From Brumimicrobium mesophilum (lineage in GTDB: Bacteria > Bacteroidota > Bacteroidia > Flavobacteriales_D > Crocinitomicaceae), in NCBI RefSeq assembly GCF_003025005.1, contig NZ_PVSS01000001.1, positions 124,001-188,000 on the forward strand: 64,000 bases of DNA, written 5' to 3'. A program made the translations under genes and the position numbers. Below the pieces are notes generated by a model that had not been told where the DNA came from, searched no databases, and saw only the letters and a program-made list of their open reading frames with translations. Shown in pieces: positions 1-8,863 of this stretch (position 1 is the stretch's first letter; each line of letters starts with the position of its first letter).

Positions 1-596
1 AAAATGATTTTTATTAGGTATAAATAAAGTGGTAAAGCTAAAACCCAAATTGAAGGCATCACACTCTTGGAAAGCGTTAAAAATACAACGGCAAAAATAT
101 CTTGAATTACCAGGACTCCTATAGCAAACCTTCCATGACGGGAGGTAATTTCACCCCTATCTTCCAGCGATTTTATAATAAAAACGGTACTAGAGAAACT
201 CAAAGCAAACCCAATGGTTAGTGAAGCTTCAAGAGTCATATCTGCAAAATATTGGAGTCCAGAAAATGTTAGTCCGAAGATAACTCCACCAATTGTGAGG
301 GTTGTAAGAATTATATGAGAGGATGCCGTAATTAGAATCTCTGGCTTAATCAACTGCTTAATTTTGATTTTTAGACCAATAGTGAATAATAGGAGAATTA
401 TACCCATATCAGAAAGCGGCACTAAAATTTCTTTTAAGTTTCCATCCGTAAATCCCGAAAAACTCAGGAAAAATCCAGTTCCTAGAAATCCTAAAAGTGC
501 TGGAAGTCCAAGGCGCTTCATGAGCAAACCACTTAAAAATGCAAGGCTCAACCAAATTGCGTCTATATATCCTGCACTTAAATCTACATTATCCAT
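1..596 (-). CDS. Cation:proton antiporter, CPA2/KefB type (3' end cut by window edge)
   Basis: The reverse strand reads open from an ATG at 596 to the window edge (198 residues, no stop). It would exchange Na+ or K+ for protons across the inner membrane. It is strongly hydrophobic with CPA2-like landmarks: LPALLG at 31-36, FTIGLK at 71-76, SFSSTVFIIK at 133-142, and an acidic QDI at 165-167 in the helix that usually carries the ion-binding aspartate. The C-terminal half, where a TrkA-N or USP domain might sit, is outside the window, so the KefB and NhaS subtypes cannot be separated. It lies in the same direction as the MATE gene upstream of it. Confidence 0.85.
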   Translation of the reverse strand, partial: MDNVDLSAGYIDAIWLSLAFLSGLLMKRLGLPALLGFLGTGFFLSFSGFTDGNLKEILVPLSDMGIILLLFTIGLKIKIKQLIKPEILITASSHIILTTLTIGGVIFGLTFSGLQYFADMTLEASLTIGFALSFSSTVFIIKSLEDRGEITSRHGRFAIGVLVIQDIFAVVFLTLSKSVMPSIWVLALPLYLYLIKII

Positions 597-684
597 GTAC
601 TTATTTTATTAAAAGTTTATCGAGGCCTCAAAAAATAATATTCTATTCACATAAACAAGGATTCAATGGTCCAAGTTTAGGTTC

Positions 685-1989
685 TTAGAATCGTTTTATC
701 CAAAATTTAAAATAAAAATATGGAATGATTCCTCTTAGCAACATCCACATAATAATTGCATACCAAATGATTTGTAGACTTGGCATATACTGATGCCCGA
801 TTAATAATACAGGTAAAAATCCAAATAAAGTGGAAATAAATAAAATATTTCTCAGAAATTTTGCTTTACCCATTCCTTTAAAAACTCCATCTAAAGTAAA
901 CGCAAGCGCATTTATTGGCAAACACAGTGCGAATAAAGGCAACACTAATGGATACATTGCCCAAACTTTTTCGTTATCGACTAATAACTCCATAATCTGT
1001 GCATCGAAAATCATCAATAATCCAGAGAGTGCAAAAGAAACGATCAAGCTTAACATTAAATTTCTATTCAAATTTCTTTGCATCGCTTCCTTGTTTCGCG
1101 CACCTAAGAATTTTCCTGCCATGGCATTTGCAGAAGTTGCAAAAGCATCTAAAAAGAAAGCCGAAAACAACCATAAATTGAGCATCACAGCATGAGTTGC
1201 CGCTTGCACCGTTCCATAAATATTAGCGAATTTATGGGTTAACATTAAAGCGACATTCAAAACAATGGTTCTCAAAACAAGATTTCCAGCAATTAATAAT
1301 AGTCCAACAAATTCTGGACTTATTCTCAAAGTGTGAATTAATCTAATTTTTGATTTGAAAAGAAGAAAGTAAATCGTTAGGGTAAACATTACAATTTGCG
1401 CAATGAAACTTGCCCAAGCCGCACCTTCCACTCCCATTGGATCAACTAAATTCCACCAACCCAAGACAAATATGAAATCTAAAATGATATTTACGCTTCC
1501 TCCAATTATGGAAATCACCATAGCCCACCATGTGTTTTGGACTCCTCTGAAAACACCAAAAATGGAGAATGTGATTAATGTCAATGGAAATCCTAAAACC
1601 CGAATATTGAAATAATCTGTGGCATCTTTTAGAATAGTTCCGCTGGCAGAAAGTAAATTTTCAAAAATCCAAGCAGATGTAAAATACGTTCCTAACAGCG
1701 CCAAAACTCCCACAATTGCATTGAAATAAATCATTTGTGGAATGAGACTAGCCATTATTCGCATGCGCAAAGAACCATAAGCCTGAGAAACAACTGCAGA
1801 GATTGCACTTTTCATTTGTGCGAAAATCCAAACCAAAGCAGAAATCAAACTTCCTGCAATACCAACTGCTGCTACTGCCGACAGATTCTCATTAGAATCT
1901 GCAAAGCTATCATAACCGATATTCCCTACCACGGCAAGGTCAGTTAAAGAAAGAACAGGTTCCACTATTCCACCAAGCATTGCAGGCAA
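685..1989 (-). CDS. MATE family efflux transporter
   Basis: This is an inner-membrane multidrug/toxin extrusion antiporter, driven by Na+ or H+. At 434 residues with about 12 hydrophobic segments it has normal MATE length. The N-terminal helix contains GGIVEPVLSLTDLAVVGN, the usual first-helix signature with its Asp. The listed start is a TTG at 1989, but recognisable sequence (IWKLALPA) continues upstream in frame to about 2010. The frame stays open to a stop near 2104 with no ATG, GTG or other TTG. The real start may therefore be an ATT (2031 or 2061), or the native start was lost. The upstream 2040-2240 stretch holds a REP-like palindrome and a broken RAYT. Function is confident, the start is not. 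Confidence 0.85.
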   Translation of the reverse strand: MPAMLGGIVEPVLSLTDLAVVGNIGYDSFADSNENLSAVAAVGIAGSLISALVWIFAQMKSAISAVVSQAYGSLRMRIMASLIPQMIYFNAIVGVLALLGTYFTSAWIFENLLSASGTILKDATDYFNIRVLGFPLTLITFSIFGVFRGVQNTWWAMVISIIGGSVNIILDFIFVLGWWNLVDPMGVEGAAWASFIAQIVMFTLTIYFLLFKSKIRLIHTLRISPEFVGLLLIAGNLVLRTIVLNVALMLTHKFANIYGTVQAATHAVMLNLWLFSAFFLDAFATSANAMAGKFLGARNKEAMQRNLNRNLMLSLIVSFALSGLLMIFDAQIMELLVDNEKVWAMYPLVLPLFALCLPINALAFTLDGVFKGMGKAKFLRNILFISTLFGFLPVLLIGHQYMPSLQIIWYAIIMWMLLRGIIPYFYFKFWIKRF

Positions 1990-2211
1990 TGCTAATTTCC
2001 AAATAGAACGATATGTGGGTTGTTTTTGAATTTTTTCAGAGTTTTGCGATGCGAAGGTAATGATTTTTGGGTAGTGAGATTGTGGTGTGGTGGATGATGT
2101 ATTTTAACCACTATGGTTGGATCTACCCTATGGAGGTCCATTTTGTTTGATGATGCATTTGATTTTAATGTGGTGATACTCTTTTTCTGTGGTAATGCTT
2201 TTTTTCCATGG

Positions 2212-2231
2212 AGGCGCAATGTATTGCGCCT
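2212..2231. repeat. REP-like palindrome beside the RAYT remnant
   Basis: Arms AGGCGCAAT (2212-2220) and ATTGCGCCT (2223-2231) flank a 2-nt centre and are followed by CTAC. The element lies about 90 bp upstream of the RAYT-type transposase remnant, the arrangement expected of a REP sequence and its transposase. Palindromes at 19958-19992 and 26579-26598 also end in CCTAC. It could form a hairpin in RNA or single-stranded DNA. Family membership is inferred from shape and the shared trailing bases. Confidence 0.6.
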
Positions 2232-2322
2232 CTACATAAAAAAACACAAACAACTATTTGAAATTCAAACTTTTTCGTTAACTCAATGATACAATAACAA
2301 ATAACCACTTTAAATCAAAATC

Positions 2323-2849
2323 ATGAAAAGACTGTATAAAAACAAATACCGAGTGGATACATTTCGATGTGCAAATTGGAATTATGCTTGGTGCGCTGAC
2401 TATTTTATAACTGGTTTAACGTACGATAAACAATGTTTCTTTGGCGAAATCACAGAAAATAAAACTCAATTATCGAAATTAGGTAGAATTGTAAAACAAG
2501 AGAATGGGAGAAAACCTTTGAAATGAGACCAGACATGAATTTGACGATGGGAGAAGATGTAATTATGCCGAATCATATTCATGCGATAATCAGAATTGGT
2601 GAAAATGAATTCAATTCTCAAAACTCATTAAATAATGTAAATCTGAAAAGCAAATTTGGGCCTCAATCAAAAAATATTAGTTCAATAATGAGAGGTTTCA
2701 AATCTTCTGTGACGATGAAGGCTAGACTTATTAATCCTAATTTCAAATGGAAAACTCGATTTCATGACCTTGTAATAAGGGATAGCTGGGCTTTTTACAA
2801 TATCGAAAAATACATTAGAGAAAATCCTGAAAAATGGAAAATTGAATAA
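2323..2849 (+). pseudogene. REP-associated tyrosine transposase (RAYT, IS200-like Y1), frameshifted
   Basis: Two overlapping frames (2323-2526 and 2523-2849) together encode one RAYT/Y1 protein. The first half ends in an out-of-frame tail. The second supplies MPNHIHAII, the HUH metal-binding motif, and a C-terminal EKYIRENPEKW carrying the likely catalytic tyrosine. Deleting one AG from the AGAG at 2499-2502 restores a continuous reading (V-K-Q-E-W-E-K-T-F-E-M-R). The lesion is therefore probably a 2-bp tandem duplication. RAYTs are single-copy, domesticated-looking enzymes linked to REP palindromes. With this break the copy is probably inactive, unless the base call is wrong or the site is translationally recoded. 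Confidence 0.8.
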
Positions 2850-2915
2850 AAAACCCAAAATCTCCCCCCCTCTTTCTCAACTCCATACGTTTCTTCTAAA
2901 AACAAACTAATAGTT

Positions 2916-3881
2916 ATGAAAAAAATGAAATTTATAGTACTAGCAATGTTGGGAGTAACATTAGCTACTGTGTCATGTAAAAAGGACAAAATTGAACCAG
3001 GAACAACAACACCTGAAGATCCAATAGAAAGCCCATCAGCTCAAGAATTGAGAAGCTTTTTCACAAACAACTTAAATAGCCATAAGCAAAACTTTACAGT
3101 TGATGCCTCAAACGTAATGAATATTACAGGATCAAAAGGTTCGCAATTAACTTTCTCACCGAACAGTTTTGAGGATCAAAACGGAAATGTAGTTTCAGGA
3201 AACATCAATATTGAATTCATAGAACTGTTCACAAAAGCAGAAATGATGATGTCGAAAATGCCAACTATGGGTCAATTACCAGGTAATCAAATTGCTCCAT
3301 TGATCTCTGGAGGTCAATTTAAAATTACAGCATCCCAAAATGGAGAAGCCTTGAAATTGGTTAACGGTTATGGCTACTCAGCTGTAATTCCTGCGCCGAA
3401 CGGAATTGATCCGAACATGGAAATTTTCTATGGTTCAGCTGGTGCAAGTGACACCGTAACTTGGACGCAAGCAGATAGTTCGATGTTATTCGGACAAGGT
3501 AACCAATACAATGCATATTTTGATTCAGTTAATTGGGTAAACCTTGATTATTTCAGTAATCTTCCTGGCACACCAACAACTGTACAGGTTGAAGTGCCTC
3601 AAGGATTTAACAACCAAAACTGTGCGTTGTATGTCTCTTTTGATGGATTAAATAGTTTAGCAATGCTTTACAATGGAACAAACAATGTATTTACTTCAGC
3701 ACCAAGTTATACTCTACCAACAGGAACAGACGTGCATTTTGTAGCAGTTTCATTCATTGGTGGAGACCCGCATGCAGCAATTGTCTCATCACAAATAACG
3801 AACAATCACTATGAGGTGATCTCAGCATTAACACAAACAACAGATACGCAACTTGCAACAGATTTAACAAATTTACCATAG
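2916..3881 (+). CDS. Secreted lipoprotein of unknown function
   Basis: 321 residues. A lipoprotein signal peptide (hydrophobic residues 6-18, Cys21 followed by KKDK) predicts a periplasmic or surface lipid anchor. The segment around residues 68-90 (LTFSPNSFEDQNGNVVSG) resembles the beta-strand 'ZU5-like' pattern common in Bacteroidota lipoproteins, where an inserted calcium-like loop precedes a V/I-rich strand. The rest is beta-rich with no catalytic motif recognised. It stands alone, with a good terminator immediately downstream at 3895-3931 separating it from the sigma-factor operon. Function unknown. Confidence 0.8.
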   Translation: MKKMKFIVLAMLGVTLATVSCKKDKIEPGTTTPEDPIESPSAQELRSFFTNNLNSHKQNFTVDASNVMNITGSKGSQLTFSPNSFEDQNGNVVSGNINIEFIELFTKAEMMMSKMPTMGQLPGNQIAPLISGGQFKITASQNGEALKLVNGYGYSAVIPAPNGIDPNMEIFYGSAGASDTVTWTQADSSMLFGQGNQYNAYFDSVNWVNLDYFSNLPGTPTTVQVEVPQGFNNQNCALYVSFDGLNSLAMLYNGTNNVFTSAPSYTLPTGTDVHFVAVSFIGGDPHAAIVSSQITNNHYEVISALTQTTDTQLATDLTNLP

Positions 3882-3894
3882 ATATACCTAACAC

Positions 3895-3931
3895 AAATAG
3901 CCATTTGCACTTTGTAAATGGCTATTTTTTT
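3895..3931 (+). terminator. Rho-independent terminator after the lipoprotein gene
   Basis: A 12-bp stem, AAATAGCCATTT (3895-3906) with AAATGGCTATTT (3916-3927), is followed by a T run. It lies 14 nt after the stop of the lipoprotein gene and before the sigma-factor gene. Confidence 0.85.
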
Positions 3932-3985
3932 CAACCTCAATAGACTTATTATCAATTTATGACGTCTTAATATCAAAGCCAAAGA

Positions 3986-4537
3986 TTGATTATAAACTGC
4001 GAAATAGTAAAGAAAATTCAAGCGCATGATCGTAAGGTCATCCTTGAACTCTATAAACAAACATTTAATGTTTTAATGAGTGCAGCAGTACAATACAAAA
4101 ATAATCGTGAAGATCAAATGCATATTGTGAACACTTCCTTCTTAAAGATTGTTACAGGAATACATCATTATAAAATAGGAACAGCATATTTTTCTTGGGC
4201 TAAAAAAATTGTAAGTAATACAATAATTGATGATTTTAGAAAAAATAAGAATTACAAAGCCCTTTTTGAAGTTGATTCTATAATTGAAGATCATGGAATG
4301 GAGGATGAATCAGAAATAGATAATGACATTGATAAAGAAGCACTCCAGAAAATTTTAGATACATTACCCCCTGCAACGAAGCTTGTTTTCAGTTTATTTG
4401 CGCTAGAAGAATATTCTACTAAAGAAATAAGTAAAGATTTAGACATCAGTTATGAAACCGTAAAATGGCACATTAAAGAAGCCAGAAAAAGATTGAGAAA
4501 ATTAGTTCATAGATCAAAGAAAATAGTGGAACAGTGA
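3986..4537 (+). CDS. ECF-type RNA polymerase sigma factor
   Basis: 183 residues. It begins at a TTG (3986), the only plausible start in frame. Region 2 appears at about 20-95 (helical, with the DDFRK promoter-melting-type segment). Region 4 follows after an acidic linker, with a helix-turn-helix ending KEISKDLDISYETVKWHIKE and a basic tail. It would direct RNA polymerase to a small regulon. Its last 4 bases overlap the next gene, so the two are translationally coupled, as sigma/anti-sigma pairs usually are. The neighbour is not a standard FecR but a long membrane-plus-barrel protein. It is probably held inactive by that partner. Confidence 0.9.
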   Translation: MIINCEIVKKIQAHDRKVILELYKQTFNVLMSAAVQYKNNREDQMHIVNTSFLKIVTGIHHYKIGTAYFSWAKKIVSNTIIDDFRKNKNYKALFEVDSIIEDHGMEDESEIDNDIDKEALQKILDTLPPATKLVFSLFALEEYSTKEISKDLDISYETVKWHIKEARKRLRKLVHRSKKIVEQ

Positions 4538-6150
4538 AGAATTCAGAAGATCATATCGACAAATTATTCCGCGATAACTTAGGAAATCAATCCTTTGATA
4601 TTCCTGATGACTTTATTGATTCATTGAATAATCAATTGGATGAAATTCAACCCTCTCAAAATAGAAAAGGTAAAATTCTATTCTACTTTTTAAACTCTTT
4701 ATTTCTAATATTCTTTTTGGCAACTTCCTTTAACTCTCAAAGTTTAGAGAAGGAAATTGCAATAAGTGAGCTAACCAATGATTCACAATCTGAACGTACT
4801 AAAAACTTAATTAAAAAGTCAGAAAATGTAGCCTCTAATCCAATAATTGAAAATCAAAAAGATCAAATAACTTTTGAAAATTCAGATACACTTCAATCTA
4901 AAACTGAAGAAGAACTGAAACTTGAAGAAGTGGTTAATGACATGTTCACCAAATCAAATAATGAGATTCAAACTTCATTACAAAAAAACAAAAAGGATAA
5001 AATAACAGCTTCGAAAAAGGAAGTTGAAACTTTGGATGCGGAAGATAAAACTCAGAATAACACTTTAAAACCTGATGATTCTAAAAATTTAAAAAGAGAA
5101 AAAAATAATTCATTAGATAATAATTCAAGCGCAAAGACTAATGAAAAAATCGAAAATAGGTCAGACGTCAATTCCAATTCGCAAAGGATTGAAAAGCAAG
5201 AAGAACTAGCGAGAGAATCAAAGAATATTTCAATAGCGAAAACTGAAAATAAAAATATTAATGAAGAAGATAACTTCACCGATTCTACGATTATTTCCAA
5301 AACTTCTGAAAATAAGATCAGTTCAGATTCTACTCAAACCACAACGGAAGATTCTATTTCGAGAGTAGCTGAAAAAGCTATTAAAGACAGTTCTTCAATT
5401 GCAGAAAAAAACAAAATAAATCAAAACAATTTAGCTAAATTAAAAATCGAAGCGCAGGTGTTTGGTGGATTCAATTACGGAGGTCAGTATTTTTCTAAAA
5501 ACACTCAATCAGGCGCTTCATTTAACGTGGAAAAAAGTCCAATGTTTACTCCAACTTTTGGTTTCAACATCAATACAACATTCAAAAATATCAGTTTGGG
5601 TTCAGGAATTGAGCATTTTAAAACAAGTGAAAAAATCGACCTAAATACAGTTGAATATTTCGAAACAGATACCATCGAAATTGTTGGTTACATGGCCGAT
5701 TCTATAATTTTTGATTCAGTAACACAGCAATGGGACACCACATACATTTCCATTTTCGATACCGTGACATATAATGATACTATCAATACCTCTGAAAATT
5801 GGGTAAATACTTATTCATGGATTTCAGTTCCACTGAATGTTGGCTATCGATTCGATTTTGGCAAATGGGCAGTAATTCCGAAAGCAGGAGTTACATTCAA
5901 TTTTGGTTTGCGTAAATCTAGCGGGCAATATTATAATTCAAGTGGAGAAAACCCCGGAATCACAACTATAAAACCCGTGCAGTTTAATATCGATTATTTA
6001 CTTCAATTAGAAATTAGAAGGTCGATTAATAAATTTGACTTATATCTAAGCCCAAATTATCGAGGAAATTTAAAACCAATATTTCCTGAAGAACCTATTC
6101 GAAATTACAAAAGTTTTGGAGTTCGATTTGGGGTTGCATATCAGTTTTAA
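4534..6150 (+). CDS. Dual-membrane-spanning anti-sigma-like protein with C-terminal beta-barrel
   Basis: 538 residues, GTG start overlapping the sigma gene by 4 nt. Seen in order: a short acidic cytoplasmic N-terminus (1-45, with the DKLFRDNL-type anti-sigma helix); one membrane helix at about 47-66; a low-complexity linker rich in K, E, N, S and T (about 70-300); and a C-terminal alternating-strand domain (about 301-538) ending in F, typical of a BAM-assembled outer-membrane barrel. Bacteroides thetaiotaomicron has dual membrane-spanning anti-sigma factors (Dma) with this plan: an inner-membrane anti-sigma end, a disordered periplasmic span and an outer-membrane barrel. By analogy it would report outer-membrane state to the sigma factor. 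The anti-sigma role is inferred from order, overlap and architecture. Confidence 0.75.
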   Translation: MKNSEDHIDKLFRDNLGNQSFDIPDDFIDSLNNQLDEIQPSQNRKGKILFYFLNSLFLIFFLATSFNSQSLEKEIAISELTNDSQSERTKNLIKKSENVASNPIIENQKDQITFENSDTLQSKTEEELKLEEVVNDMFTKSNNEIQTSLQKNKKDKITASKKEVETLDAEDKTQNNTLKPDDSKNLKREKNNSLDNNSSAKTNEKIENRSDVNSNSQRIEKQEELARESKNISIAKTENKNINEEDNFTDSTIISKTSENKISSDSTQTTTEDSISRVAEKAIKDSSSIAEKNKINQNNLAKLKIEAQVFGGFNYGGQYFSKNTQSGASFNVEKSPMFTPTFGFNINTTFKNISLGSGIEHFKTSEKIDLNTVEYFETDTIEIVGYMADSIIFDSVTQQWDTTYISIFDTVTYNDTINTSENWVNTYSWISVPLNVGYRFDFGKWAVIPKAGVTFNFGLRKSSGQYYNSSGENPGITTIKPVQFNIDYLLQLEIRRSINKFDLYLSPNYRGNLKPIFPEEPIRNYKSFGVRFGVAYQF

Positions 6151-6309
6151 ATAATTTGATAGAATCACCATTTACAGAACGCTCTACAAAAAACTTCATT
6201 TGGACTTAATTTCAAAATTGAGAATCATTAATAATTTTTCTTTAAAAACTCCGTACGTCAAACATTGAGAATAATGATTAATTTAGCGCTTTCTTAAAAA
6301 ATAATTTAA

Positions 6310-7101
6310 ATGGAAATCTTAGAAGCAATCATACTTGGAATAGTTCAAGGATTAACGGAATTTCTACCTGTATCGAGCAGTGGACACCTTGAAATTGTAA
6401 AAGCAATTTTTGGTAATGAAGATGTTGGTGAATTAAGTATGATGACAACTGTTGTTCTTCATTTTGCAACGGCTTTGAGTACACTGGTTGTTTTTAGAAA
6501 AGATGTCGCTGATATTTTAAAAGGTTTATTCCAATTCAAAATAAATGACGAATTAATGTTCTCCTTGAAAATCATCTTGTCTATGATTCCGGCAGCATTT
6601 GTTGGATTTTTCTTCGACGATTTAATTGATTCATTTTTCCATAGCCAAATTCTCTTGGTTGGTTTTATGCTTTTAATCACAGGTTTACTTCTTTTCCTAG
6701 CAGACAAGGCCAAAAACACCAATAAAGACGTGAGTTTTAAAAATGCATTTATCATCGGAATTTCTCAAGCAATAGCTATTTTACCGGGAATTTCTCGTTC
6801 TGGAGCAACAATCGGAACTTCAGTTCTTTTGGGAATTGACCGTGAAAAATCAGCTCGTTTTTCTTTCTTAATGGTTGTTCCATTGATTTTTGGAAAAATA
6901 GCAAAAGACCTTTTAGATGGAGGTTTTGCAGGAGATAATGTTCCTGTTGTGTCTTTGTCATTAGGATTCGTTGCAGCTTTCGTAACAGGATTAATCGCAT
7001 GTACATGGATGATTTCAATTGTAAAGAAAAGTAAACTAACTTACTTTTCATACTACTGTTTCATCGTAGGAACAATTGCTATCATTTGGTCGGTAATGTA
7101 A
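6310..7101 (+). CDS. uppP: Undecaprenyl-diphosphatase
   Basis: 263 residues, full family length. This integral membrane enzyme dephosphorylates undecaprenyl diphosphate to recycle the lipid carrier for peptidoglycan and other glycans. Both signature motifs are intact: GxxxGLTEFLPVSSSGH at 10-26 (Glu17, Ser23, His26) and ISRSGAT at 161-167 (Arg163). About eight hydrophobic segments follow the BacA/UppP pattern. Overproduction in other bacteria gives bacitracin tolerance, but here it reads as a housekeeping gene. It is monocistronic, starting 160 bp after the barrel gene. Confidence 0.96.
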   Translation: MEILEAIILGIVQGLTEFLPVSSSGHLEIVKAIFGNEDVGELSMMTTVVLHFATALSTLVVFRKDVADILKGLFQFKINDELMFSLKIILSMIPAAFVGFFFDDLIDSFFHSQILLVGFMLLITGLLLFLADKAKNTNKDVSFKNAFIIGISQAIAILPGISRSGATIGTSVLLGIDREKSARFSFLMVVPLIFGKIAKDLLDGGFAGDNVPVVSLSLGFVAAFVTGLIACTWMISIVKKSKLTYFSYYCFIVGTIAIIWSVM

Positions 7102-7125
7102 ATATTTAGGTTTTAATAAATACGT

Positions 7126-7500
7126 CTACTTTTGATTATTAGTTTCGTAAACTTCACTCAATTCTATTAACGATAATCTATCAGATTTCCATTTTAATGA
7201 ATCATTTTCATATAAAATTTCAAATTGTGAATCGGTAAAAGCACTGTTATTTGACTGCGAAAAAACATTGTAAAATTCACTAAACGTTCTTGTAACGATT
7301 GGAACATAGTTATCTTTATTCATAACATTTCCTTTATCGAAAATCATCAACTTATATATTTTATTATTCACCCTGATTTCAAATTTAGCCTTAGAAAAAT
7401 TTTTAGCCATAAAGGGCTGCATTCCTGAAGTTAATTTCTCAGATTCTGAGCTACAACCAATCAATACAAAAAGGATACTTACTAATAGAAATCGTTTCAT
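7126..7500 (-). CDS. Small lipoprotein of unknown function
   Basis: 124 residues with a clear lipobox (VLIGC, Cys16), so it is exported and lipid-anchored. The mature part is about 108 residues of mixed alpha/beta character without recognised motifs. It faces uppP tail to tail with a 24-bp gap. No domain is recognised, and no function is proposed. Confidence 0.7.
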   Translation of the reverse strand: MKRFLLVSILFVLIGCSSESEKLTSGMQPFMAKNFSKAKFEIRVNNKIYKLMIFDKGNVMNKDNYVPIVTRTFSEFYNVFSQSNNSAFTDSQFEILYENDSLKWKSDRLSLIELSEVYETNNQK

Positions 7501-7659
7501 TACTTAATCTTAAATAGTGGTTTTTTATTCGAGTATGTTTGTTCTATTCTTAACCCGATAATACATTTAAAAATCAAGGAAGTTCCAGCATAAAAGCTGA
7601 ATTACTTTCTCGATTTTAAAAATTATCCCAATAATGGAATGTTCAAATTAAGCCAACAA

Positions 7660-8382
7660 CTAAATTGTTGCAAAAGGTTTTCCAATCAAGAACATAGTTG
7701 GACGCTTATTCAAATCAAATGCATTCTCTCTCCACTCTGCAACCGTCATGGTTTGAACACGCTCTGTAGGTAATGTTAAATCACAAGCAATACATAAGAA
7801 AGTAGCATCTAGACATTCGTTCAAGAGGTCCTCCAATAAATTGTTGTTACGGAATGGTGTTTCCATAAAAATTTGTGTTTGCCCCGTCTTACTCACTTCT
7901 CTTTCGAAATCTTTAAAAGTGAAAACTCTTTTCTTACGTTCTTTTGGAATATATCCATTAAAAGAGAAAGATTGACCATTGAATCCACTCGCCATTAATG
8001 CCAATAAAATTGAGGAAGGCCCAGTTAAAGGAGAAACAAAATCACCTCTTTGATGAGCCAAAGCAACTAAATCTGCTCCTGGATCTGCAATTCCTGGACA
8101 ACCCGCTTCAGAGATAATCGCAACATTGTGACCACTTTTCAACGGAGCCAACATTGCAGCCAAATCAGTAGGTGGAGTTTTTTTATTTAGGATAAAAAAT
8201 GTTGATTTATCAATTGGGAAAGTTCTGTCTAATTTGCGTAAGTAGCGACGTGCAGATTTCAAATCTTCCACGGCAAAATAACGTGTACTGATTGCCAATT
8301 CTCTTACTTGTGCTGGAATAACATGATCCCAAGTTTCAGACCCCATCAAAGTGGGCATGAGGTATAATTTACCTTTAGTCAT
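7660..8382 (-). CDS. RsmI-like SAM-dependent methyltransferase (tetrapyrrole methylase fold)
   Basis: 240 residues. The TP-methylase fold is visible: N-terminal GKLYLMPTLMG strand, SEAGCPGIADPG where RsmI has its SAM-binding GTPxISDPG loop (about residues 91-102), then SPLTGPSSILLALMASGF, the usual second half motif. Canonical RsmI 2'-O-methylates C1402 of 16S rRNA. This protein is shorter and lacks the usual C-terminal tail, matching the RsmI-related paralogue that many Bacteroidota carry beside or instead of RsmI. The substrate is therefore uncertain. It overlaps the phosphatase gene upstream by 8 nt and is probably co-transcribed with it. Confidence 0.85.
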   Translation of the reverse strand: MTKGKLYLMPTLMGSETWDHVIPAQVRELAISTRYFAVEDLKSARRYLRKLDRTFPIDKSTFFILNKKTPPTDLAAMLAPLKSGHNVAIISEAGCPGIADPGADLVALAHQRGDFVSPLTGPSSILLALMASGFNGQSFSFNGYIPKERKKRVFTFKDFEREVSKTGQTQIFMETPFRNNNLLEDLLNECLDATFLCIACDLTLPTERVQTMTVAEWRENAFDLNKRPTMFLIGKPFATI

Positions 8383-8848
8383 TTTGTTTAATTTCTTTTA
8401 ATTCTTTTAAAATCACATCTGTCCCAGCATCCAACATGTTAAAAACATCTTGAAAACCTTCTTCTCCACCAAAATATGGATCTGGAACTTCTAAATCTTT
8501 TCCAGGATGTGTTAAATCCAAAAACATCTCAATTTTCTGAGTGTCTTTTTCGTCTCTTGATAATTTTCTTACGTTGTCAAAATTACTTTTGTCCATCACG
8601 ATAATTCGGTCAAAATTATCGAAGTCTTCAACCTTGAATTGCCTTCCTCTTAATTCATCTATCGGCACACCATTTCTTTTTGCTGTTTCCAACATGCGAG
8701 CATCTGGTAAATGGCCTACATGCCAATCTCCTGTTCCCGCAGAATCCACAACAACATCAAGTTTATGATCAGCTACTTTTTTTCGCATTAATCCATCTGC
8801 CATTGGTGAACGACAGATATTTCCTAGGCATACCATTAATATTTTCAT
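8375..8848 (-). CDS. Low-molecular-weight protein tyrosine phosphatase
   Basis: 157 residues, usual family size. Cytoplasmic enzyme that hydrolyses phosphotyrosine or related phosphoesters. The N-terminal P-loop CLGNICRS is at 7-14 (nucleophile Cys7, Arg13), and the general-acid motif DPYF begins at Asp123. Both are intact, so activity is expected. In many bacteria such enzymes regulate polysaccharide export, but no tyrosine kinase is nearby. It lies 15 bp after the SDR gene and overlaps the RsmI-like gene, suggesting a three-gene unit. Confidence 0.93.
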   Translation of the reverse strand: MKILMVCLGNICRSPMADGLMRKKVADHKLDVVVDSAGTGDWHVGHLPDARMLETAKRNGVPIDELRGRQFKVEDFDNFDRIIVMDKSNFDNVRKLSRDEKDTQKIEMFLDLTHPGKDLEVPDPYFGGEEGFQDVFNMLDAGTDVILKELKEIKQND

Positions 8849-8863
8849 AACCTGTATTTATCT

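Noticed and set aside
1992-2219. 75-residue frame upstream of the MATE gene on the minus strand
   Set aside because: It is in a different frame from MATE, is mostly composed of the G/T-skewed flank and has no motif.
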